From assembly GCA_036346205.1 (NCBI GenBank), contig JARFJB010000400.1, forward strand, positions 4,038,501 through 4,102,500: a stretch of DNA of 64,000 bases. The letters run 5' to 3'. This DNA is from Vesta saturnalis (Eukaryota; Arthropoda; Insecta; Coleoptera; Lampyridae). Below, piece after piece: positions 55,450 through 64,000 of this stretch (position 1 is the stretch's first letter; each line of letters opens with the position of its first letter). The notes under the pieces were generated by a model. That model saw nothing but the letters and a program-made list of their open reading frames with translations. It ran no database searches and was not told the DNA's origin. The translations under genes were made by a program, and so were the position numbers.

Positions 55450-56900
55450 AACAAATTAAACAATAATTGTACTACTAATAGCAATTAACAAACTATAAAA
55501 AGTAACTAATAACAATCTACCAAAATATCGATGATTCATGGGATCGTATCATCGCATCATGTGAGATTATTAGAAATGCACCCCTGATCTATACTAAAGC
55601 TGGATAATCACTATCATATAAAAAAATTAAGCCAACTAGTATATGAAATTTGGGAGCAGAGCATGAGCGTTGCCGATACGTCAAGCAAAGGCGTCTTCTA
55701 AGGTTTAAAGAACGTTTTTAATCTTATGGAAAATTAGTACACTTCGCTCAAATAGTCAGTAAAAACAAAAAAAAAAAAACTAATGAGCCTTGTTTGTCTC
55801 TAATTTCACAATTTTTACAAATGTCACGCAGCCAAATGAACCTATAATAAAACTATAATATAGATCGGTGCACGTCACTGGAAAAAAAACTTTCTATCGT
55901 AATGACACTGACATTATGGAATAATGCACATGCGCATTTTCAATTTCAGCGAGTTCAATTTGGCGTATTTTTTTCATAGGACAAAACGGCGACTGCTCGT
56001 CTAGCTTTAGTATAGATCAGTGAAATACACCCGAACTTTTTCAAAGAATACGAATTTGAATGAGACGAAGAGTAGGGTCGTGCGTTTTTTCTGAGGAGCG
56101 CCATTTTAAAAATGAATTATGATTTTTTTTATTGATACTTTGATTAGTTTGTTTTTTAGTTTGTTAATTTTACAATTATTCTTCAATTTGTTATTGTGAT
56201 ATTTAGAAATTGGAGAAAACTATGAAAATAAAAATAATTCCTAATTATGACTTATTTTTTTGTGATCAAACTAATAATTTTATGAGAAAAACTTTTGAAA
56301 ACGTTTTAGACTAAATACGTAAATAAATAAATTTTTTAAATAAGAAAATTTGAACGGGTTTAAAAGGGTTTACTTTTTCACCCTCTTGAGATAACTTTTT
56401 GGGGTTATAAAAACCGCCAAATACTGTCATATTATTAGCATCAATTATCTGGAAAATTTCATTCTTCTAAATTCATCCATAGTGAATATAATAAGTAAAC
56501 ACTTTTTTCCTAACTTGAAAGGGGTGTAATTTGGAAGGGAAGGGGTTTTGAAAAATATATATGAAAGAGCTCCTTAATTTTTTTGAAAATCACCCTTTAA
56601 AATTAATCCTTGCATCAATATAGAAACACCCTGTATACCACTTATTGATAAACTCTTAATATCAATATTATGTTAAATCATATTACAAGTTTTCGTAGTA
56701 GGTCCGCAGGTACAACGATATGATAACTGACACGTAACGGGACAATTTGATTGCCCTTCTTGTTAGTGTTTATTAAAAAAAGCTTTGAAACCTTAAACAT
56801 TTAAAACCAACTAGAAATAATCTTTTCCATTTACGGTGAAATGGTAAATTTGAATATTGGTTTAAGTCATGCTGTATAATCCAATTCTGAGTAATTTAAA
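55450..56900. other. no recognisable gene; one CACCCTG transposon end
   Basis: AT-rich. AACACCCTGTATACC near 56626-56640 looks like a lone right end of a CAGGGTG-type element. Nothing else is recognised. Confidence 0.4.
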
Positions 56901-56920
56901 ACCACGAGTAATCATAATTC

Positions 56921-57640
56921 ATGAAAAATATTAAACTTTTTGCTTTCACATTACCCCAGGACATTTACCAGACGGCAAAGGTAGCAAAAGTGCTTCTTTT
57001 ACTAGAGAAGGGAAGGGGAAAAGAGTTTCGGGGCAAGAGTTTAAATGAAATTGAACTTGACAAAGATATATACTATAGTTCTGAATCTGACGAAGACTCA
57101 ATTGAAAACATAAAAAACGAGAAATTAACAAAGGTAAAGAAAAGAAAAGCACAGGTATTGAACAATAAAACCAATAAATGAGATAAGAAGGAATCTGCCC
57201 AAAACAAAAAATTAGCTGGCGATGGTAATTTTAACCGAAATATCTTTGGTTCAAATGGTAATAAATAATAATTGGAAGAAGAAACGTACTTCAAAGAAAT
57301 AGAGAAGAAAGATGGAAAGTCGAACAGAATAAACATATGTAGACATGGAAGTAGTACCCCAAAGGAGGATCAGGAGAAAGAAAATGTGACCAATGAACGA
57401 GAAAATGATCAGATTATCAAGTTTTCAGAGTCAAAAAAACCATTCAAAAAGGTAAAGGGACGTGCTCGGTGGAGTATTGAAGAAAAGGATCTTGTTCGTA
57501 AATATTTTGCAACTCATGTGAAAAACAAGGTCACACCTAGAAAATATGAATGCGATGAATTCATAAAAAAAAATATGGAAATTTACTCAAGCAAAGATTG
57601 CGTGAAAATAAAAACATTTGTTTATAACTGTTTCACATAA
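56921..57640 (+). pseudogene. Myb/SANT-like tail of a multicopy protein family
   Basis: The open frame 56921-57181 reads FTLPQDIYQTAKVAKVLLLL then EKGRGKEFRGKSLNEI and an acidic stretch. The frame 57272-57640 is Lys/Glu-rich and ends KGRARWSIEEKDLVRKYFAT then HVKNKVTPRKYECDEF and IKTFVYNCFT before the stop. The last part resembles the helical Myb-like C-terminus seen on many repetitive animal proteins. A stop at 57179-57181 and a frame change separate the halves. Upstream domains are absent. I do not know the function. A transposon origin is likely but not proven. Confidence 0.5.
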
Positions 57641-57649
57641 GTTTAAAAT

Positions 57650-58408
57650 TTCAATAAAAATGCATTTTTAGAAGTCTTTTTTATGTTCTCTAAACTCTTA
57701 AATTAACTTAGAATGTTCTTGTTTTATTTATTATACATTACATCTAAAAAAGTTGGCAACAAATGAAAAACTTTTATTACTTTATAACTTTCATTGGGTA
57801 TTAATTTTAGGAAAAAAAAATTCTTTATAAAAAGTTCTGCTGTTCAACAAGAAAATATTTAAACTTGATATAGCATATACAAGAAAAGCAAAATTAAAAA
57901 AATGAAAATCGACTTAAGGGAGAGGTACTATTATTATTCATAGGAGGCTATGAATTCAAACTTGGCTATAATTTTAAATTCTAACCAATATTTTATTTAA
58001 TTTTACCTTAAAATGAGTAATAATAGTAATTCTCTGCTTAGTTAATTTTGATTTTTTTAATTATTGATTTGCCCCGCATATTATGTTTTAACAACTTTGA
58101 ATAGTTTGATTTGCGTGGATGTTAAATCTTTGGGCTTCCCAAAGACCTAAAAATATAACGGGCATGCTAACATACGTGAACAATATACCAACTGTATATT
58201 GTATATATGAGGTGGGCCTTCTGATGGCAATCGTACTGAACTAAAGGTGCATGAATTAAGATATTTTCACGAAATAGATACAAATGGCATTATCTCCATA
58301 ATTAACTTATATACACAATAATTTTTGAGAAGCCCAATTTGGGCTTCCTAAAACTTTGTCAGGCTTCGTAAGATTTGTAAAGTATACCATCTTGGGCCTG
58401 TTAATGCC

Positions 58409-58412
<4 letters not shown>
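57650..58412. other. no recognisable gene
   Basis: AT-rich intergenic DNA with no coding or repeat signal that I can support. Confidence 0.45.
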
Positions 58413-58457
<45 letters not shown>

Positions 58458-58500
58458 GGTGTTTGGTACATCGATGCAAATATTTAAAGGGGTGATATAA
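58413..58500. repeat. (TA)n tract followed by a CAGGGTG transposon end
   Basis: 40 bp of TA (58413-58452), CA, then CAGGGTGTTTGGTACATCGA. It is the same pairing of TA tract and CAGGGTG end as at 26258. No matching right end was found downstream. Confidence 0.7.
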
Positions 58501-58873
58501 TATGTGATTTTGAGTCGATTTAAGCAAACATACTTATATACCAAGTGTTACCGTTTTTGAGATAATGCCACTTTTAATGTTTCTTGATTTTACCGTGCTT
58601 TTCTGCAAATATCGAAGTGTACAAGCGTAATAAGCCATCTTATCACAAACTTATACTAAGTTTTTTTATTCCTCATGAAGTGATTGTTCATATTATTTTA
58701 TCAGAAAAGCCTAAACTGTCTTTGGTTCTTGCCTAGAACTTCTTAAACATGAAAGTTTTAATTTGTAAAAAAGCAATCACTAAAATTCAAACGTGGATTT
58801 AGTCTAAAATCTTTCGTTATTTTTTTTTCCAATTTCAGTAAAACTTCTTTGGGCAATGGTCTTTAAGATAGCA

Positions 58874-59571
58874 TGAATAGATTTAGAAAAAAATTTTCAC
58901 AAATTGGAAAAATTGAATTTAATTACCAAAATACCCCCTAGGCGCATTCGCCAAAACGTAAAATAGCCCTTCATTATTTAGTTAAATAGTTTAAAAAAAG
59001 CAGATTTTTAGAAAATGTTTTGCGGTTATCGCTCCACCCAGTACTTGAGTTTACAGAAACTATTTCTGAGTTCAAGATTTCTTTCACCTCACTAACACTG
59101 GAATGTAAAATTTTCTTAGCAAAATCGAGTTTATTTTCAAGTGAATCTACATTGCTATTTAAAACGTCACTTTCGACTTTTCGTTTATTTAGTGGAAATA
59201 ATTTCAATTGTGGTAAATTTAATACAATCGTGCAAAAAACAGTATGAGCATCACGAACATTAAGGGTTGTACCGGTCTCCGGCCAAATTCGCTATCGCTC
59301 AGCCTCCAAACATGGCCGGCGACCGGTAAACGTCCCTTACTGTTCCTGATACTCAATATAATATTGCCTCGTGCAGTACTAATTTTGAACACCAATAATA
59401 ATACTATTAATGTTTTAATAAATCGGACATTTTCTAAAAATCTGCTTTTTTTAAACTATTTAAACTAAATAATGAAGGGCTATTTTACGTTTTGGCGAAT
59501 GCGCCTAGGGGGTACTTTGGTAATTAAATTCAATTTTTCCAGTTTGTAAAAATTTTTTTGTAAATCTATTC
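58874..59571. mobile_element. 698 bp inverted-repeat (foldback) element
   Basis: The arms 58874-59017 and 59427-59571 are inverted copies about 144 bp long. Shared blocks include GGCGCATTCGCCAAAACGTA and CAGATTTTTAGAAAATG. The interior is about 410 bp, open on the minus strand (58974-59207, NKRKVESDVLNSNVDSLENK) without a known motif. No target duplication was recognised. Confidence 0.8.
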
Positions 59572-59674
59572 ATGCACACACACACACAGCACGCACCCAC
59601 AATGAAAGTATGGAAAAATAATGCTTTATTAACATGTATAAGATGATGAAATTTTGAAGGCAAAATATTAACAG

Positions 59675-60560
59675 TTAACAAGAAAATGTTAACAGTGTGT
59701 AGCGTTGCCACGTACAGCGTTGTAGGCGTTCACTCTCCGAGGTATGCTTTCTATGAGATGATCTACATCCTCCTGAGGCTACCTGGAGATGGTGCCGTAA
59801 TTCATCCAAGTTGTTTGGGGGCCTTGGTAGTTGCCTTAGTCTTCGACCCATCATGTCCCATACATGTTCAATAGGCGATCGCGCAGGCCACGGCAATACT
59901 GGTAGCTGCACTTGATCCAGAAACCTACTTGTAACATGTGTGGTATGTGGTCTAGCATTATCTTGTTGCATTATTACCATTTGGCAACGTCTGCATTAAC
60001 GGTACTACCACTGGCTCCAAAACATTATCAATTTAACGCTGAGAACTTAATGTGCCTAGAATGAACACAAGAGGAGATCTTCCATCAACACGTATGGCGC
60101 CCCAAACCATGACTCCAGGTGTTAAGTCTGTGTGTTGTTTTTCAACAAACTCTAAATTTTGACGTTCTCCTCGAAACCGCAGCACCTTCTGACGACCATC
60201 GTTTCGCCTGCCGCTCTGGACACCAAGCCAATCTAGCAGTCTTATGCTCTTGAGTTAACTGGGGTCGTCGGTACGGACGATACGAATGTAAGCCAAAAGA
60301 CTTAATTCTCCTGTAGATTGTTGACATTGATAGGTGACGACCAATAGCTCCTGTGCAGCTCACCGCAACAGACCTTGTTGACTGAAACCGATTTCTTGTG
60401 GCCATCCGCCTAGGAAGTCGTTCTTCACGATCATTGGTGCTGCGTGGTGGTCTTCCACTGGGACGACGTCGTTGAATGCCTTCTTCAGACCAAGAAGACC
60501 AAATGCGGGCCACTCAAAATGACAAACCTCCTTTCATGCCGACAATTCTACCCCTGTCAA
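59675..60560 (-). pseudogene. Tc1-like DD34E transposase, damaged
   Basis: From the right: FDRGRIVGMKGGLSF (about 60540), RRRPSGRPPRSTNDREERLP and MSTIYRRIKSFGLHSYRPYR (paired helix-turn-helix). Next are FSDESRF-like sequence (about 60200), LTPGVMVWGAI (60110), VIMQQDNARPHTTHVTSRFL (second Asp) and LPWPARSPIEHVWDMMGRRL (third acidic residue Glu present). The usual DLNP before IEH is missing: a 12 bp in-frame deletion shortens the D-to-E spacing from 34 to 30. Several frameshifts are present. Confidence 0.85.
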
Positions 60561-60789
60561 AATCTGAAACTTGGGCAAAGTTTCGTCGTTGTCTTACTGG
60601 GGGCAGAATAAATGTGTCAGTTAAACAACAACAAAATTGACACTAAGCGACTAGATTTCTTAAAATGTATAAATAAAAATTGTTGATAACTGATGTTAAC
60701 AGTGGTGTAAAGTACATAATGACTTGTTCTTTTCCATTGAAGCTTCCATCGTTTTCTATATGATACTGAAACATTATTTTGCCAAAATT

Positions 60790-61663
60790 TCAAAATCGTA
60801 GCATTATTATTTCTAAGTGGTGCATTTCATTTGAAACATAGTGTAGTTTCCAGCAAAAGTTGCTCGAATGAAACGGTTGGCAGTTCATAATCTTCGCCCT
60901 TTGTAGGATTTGGCTCTGCAAAAGTACACTTAAGACTTTGAGGATCAAACCATCTTTCAGATAGTACATTAGGATAGCACGAGAATATACTCTTCTTTTT
61001 GAAACCATTTACAATTATTTCGCTATTGAGCTCCAGCCACGAATTTTGAACAGTGGAGGAATGCGTGATTTTAGGTACCTTAACTCCTATGTTGTGTCTC
61101 TGCCATCAAACTAGCTTTGCGTCCCATTTATCCTTTAAAGGCTTAAATACTGAAAGATCAAGCGGCTGAACTAAATGTGACGTGCGCGGAGGCATTTGAA
61201 AAATATAAAAAAAATATTTTCACTAATAGTAAGTTCTACCACTTTTTCAGTCACATGTGCACTGTGACCATCGTAGATCAGTAGAGGACTTGCTGTGACC
61301 ATTGTTGCAATAAATTTGTAAATAATTGAAAAACACTTCGCTTCCTTCAATCCGTTTTTAGTCGCGCCATGAATGGTAACGATAAAGATATCATATTTGG
61401 GGAATCCAAGAACTCCAAAGATGTTTCGCTTTAAATAGTATCAATGATTGTGCCTTTTTCCATGCAATATTTGCGACTGCTAGTGTGGTTACGTTCTATT
61501 TTTCGGGACTGCACACTGTTCTTGTAGTAGTCTTTCCAATTCTACCTATCACTTTAGTTTTACTGGGATGAAGCCATAAATTTGATTCGTCCAGATTCCA
61601 GAGTTCATCTGGTTGATTCATTAAATCGAGATGTTCCAGTGTTTGTTTAGCGATTTGAAGTAA

Positions 61664-61697
<34 letters not shown>

Positions 61698-62040
61698 AAT
61701 TTTTTATCGATAGTAATTGCCACTTTTTAATGTTAATAAACCAGGCCTTGACCAGGATTGTTTTGTTTAAACAGTATTTTTATGTTATTTCTGTCAACAT
61801 ATTCTTTCAGAATATTAAGGACCTTCCTTCGGCTCAATTTCATTTTCTTCTGGAAGTGTAGGTGGTCTACCAAATGATGAACTTTCCTTTCCAAGCCTCC
61901 ACTTTAGGCTTCTTAAATAATCGATAAAGAAATATGGTATAAAGCTGCAGCTCGTTTTGGTCTAATTACACCATTACGAATTTCTTTCGAGATATGTACG
62001 TGTCAAGGTTTCTTGCCTGCACGATTTTCCTCGATTTCCA
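60790..62040 (-). pseudogene. second pogo-like transposase remnant
   Basis: The minus strand reads RNRGKSCRQETLTRTYLERN (about 62010), IAKQTLEHLDLMNQPDELWN and LDESNLWLHPSKTKVIGRIG (61500-61640, first catalytic Asp). It then gives LIYDGHSAHVTEK-like sequence (second Asp, about 61270), VQPLDLSVFKPLKDKWDAKL (about 61150) and HSSTVQNSWLELNSEIIVNG (61040). Frameshifts are frequent. A (TA)n tract (61665-61694) sits inside the coding part. Confidence 0.75.
61665..61694. repeat. (TA)n inside a transposase reading frame
   Basis: 30 bp of TA. The minus-strand frame stays open through it as repeated Ile-Tyr. Confidence 0.9.
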
Positions 62041-62049
62041 ATTTCTGTT

Positions 62050-63001
<952 letters not shown>

Positions 63002-63589
63002 CAAGTGGTAATATCTGTAAGAATTGTTTGAAACAAATTTATGAAAAATGAATAAAGGGAAAACGCAAACATAGGCCTGCTATTAATACAACAGTTTGAT
63101 AAACGTATAAAGCCAACCATGGAATCCAATTTTAGTAAAGAGTAACTAGATCCTTAATAAATTAAGCATTATTAAACTACATTAAAGATAACAAAAATTA
63201 GAACACCCTCTAACAGTCATAGGGTAACAGTGAAAAATGTCATAATTAAAGTGCATATTTAACAAAATACGAGATGTAAGTATAAAATTGTGAACAACTT
63301 TAATTTGAATTTGATAAAAGGATTCACAAATAGAAACTTGACACACCAATTAAAAACCTAGTCAAATCTAACACAGGAATAGTTTTTGGTTAATAATTGA
63401 ATTGTTACTGTACACTGAAAACATAATCTTGTTCGTTTAATATGGTTTTTAATTATTGACTACATATGTTAAATTATTATACCATTATAGGGCTGTGGTA
63501 ACTTACATATACTTGTTAAAGCGTTTATCTCAAGATCTAGGAAACCTAGACATACCAAAAGCTAAAATTAAAATTAAGAAGTACGATTG

Positions 63590-64000
63590 TGCCTTTTTTA
63601 AATTATAAGATGCCAAAATCTGGTTAAACGGAGGTTTTCTTCTTTCTTATTGAAGTAATTAGAATGTTTATATATCTCAATACCTTCACGTTGTAAATGA
63701 ACATAATAATGAGTTTATCTTGACAATATTTCCATATAATCAAATTGAATGTCATGATTTAATTTATTTAAAGCATGCTCAGCAATCGCAGATTTCTCTG
63801 GTTGACCTAATCTACATCTCATGTGTTCTTTACGTCTTATATCAAAGCTACGTGTTGTGGTCCTAATGTAGAATTTTCCACAAGGACAAGATAACTTCTA
63901 GACTCCGGAAGATGACAATGGGTTTGAAACATTTTCAGGTAATATTAAGTTTTTTTAAATTCCTTTTTGTAGGTTTAAAAACAGTCCTAGTTCCATAAGT
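63590..64000 (-). pseudogene. Penelope-like GIY-YIG fragment, runs off the right edge
   Basis: The minus strand reads KLSCPCGKFYIRTTTRSFDI then RRKEHMRCRLGQPEKSAIAE, HALNKLNHDI and EGIEIYKHSNYFNKKEENLR. The CxC-GKFYI(G/R) signature, the R..EH and the downstream K/E pattern fit a Penelope endonuclease. Gly of YIG is Arg here. One stop after LSR and one before KLSC. It is from a different subfamily than the copy at 22646-23038. The RT would lie further right. Confidence 0.7.

Overview
The window is AT-rich eukaryotic DNA with short GT-AG introns, and it is almost certainly from an insect. The single SUMO protein is nearly the insect consensus. The transposon mix (mariner/Tc1, pogo-like, IS630-like, hAT/ZMYM1-like, Penelope-like, Jockey-like and RTE LINEs, a tRNA-derived SINE) is typical of large insect genomes; a beetle fits but is not proven. 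Only three host genes can be defended: a SUMO gene (18221-18632, +, three exons), the shared RNA polymerase subunit RPB10/RPABC5 (36437-36640, +), and the C-terminal four fifths of an otoferlin-type ferlin (36752-47955, -, at least 17 exons). The ferlin's N-terminal exons must lie further right; I could not find them here. RPB10 and the ferlin converge with stop codons 111 bp apart.

Layout. 0-6 kb: decayed mariner, a long unassigned stretch, and a ZMYM1-like hAT pseudogene. 6-14 kb: a minisatellite, a spliced IS630-like DDE element with recognisable terminal inverted repeats (about 8505-11774), a fossil Crypton-like tyrosine recombinase and a LINE tail. 14.2-16.1 kb: a degenerate copy of a repeat-associated protein family of unknown function ending in a Cys-rich motif. 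18.2-18.9 kb: SUMO. 20.66-25.14 kb: a pogo-like transposon with TA target duplication and subterminal repeats, broken by a rearranged Penelope-like element. 25.6-34.1 kb: two foldback-like elements whose inverted arms are tandem arrays of a roughly 130-146 bp unit; the first carries a 1.5 kb mariner inserted in (TA)n, and a Jockey-like LINE lies between the two. 34.1-35.0 kb: another mariner. 36.4-48 kb: RPB10 and the ferlin, whose 5.5 kb intron holds a SINE, a Penelope scrap and nested inverted-repeat elements. 49.7 kb: a frameshifted THAP domain. 51.8-55.5 kb: an RTE LINE, a 2.1 kb long-inverted-repeat transposon and a 157 bp MITE, all bordered by (TA)n. 56.9-64 kb: a Myb/SANT-like fragment of a multicopy family, a foldback, a Tc1 relative, a second pogo-like remnant and a Penelope GIY-YIG domain at the right edge.

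The genes do not form a pathway: SUMO and RPB10 are housekeeping genes, and the ferlin is a membrane-fusion calcium sensor. Everything else is mobile DNA in several layers of nesting. The most interesting signals are the tandem-repeat foldbacks, hammerhead-ribozyme-like folds attached to Penelope-type sequence, the repeated association of transposon ends with (TA)n tracts, and a short open exon with a splice donor inside an inverted-repeat element in the ferlin intron. All reading was by eye; coordinates of decayed elements are approximate.
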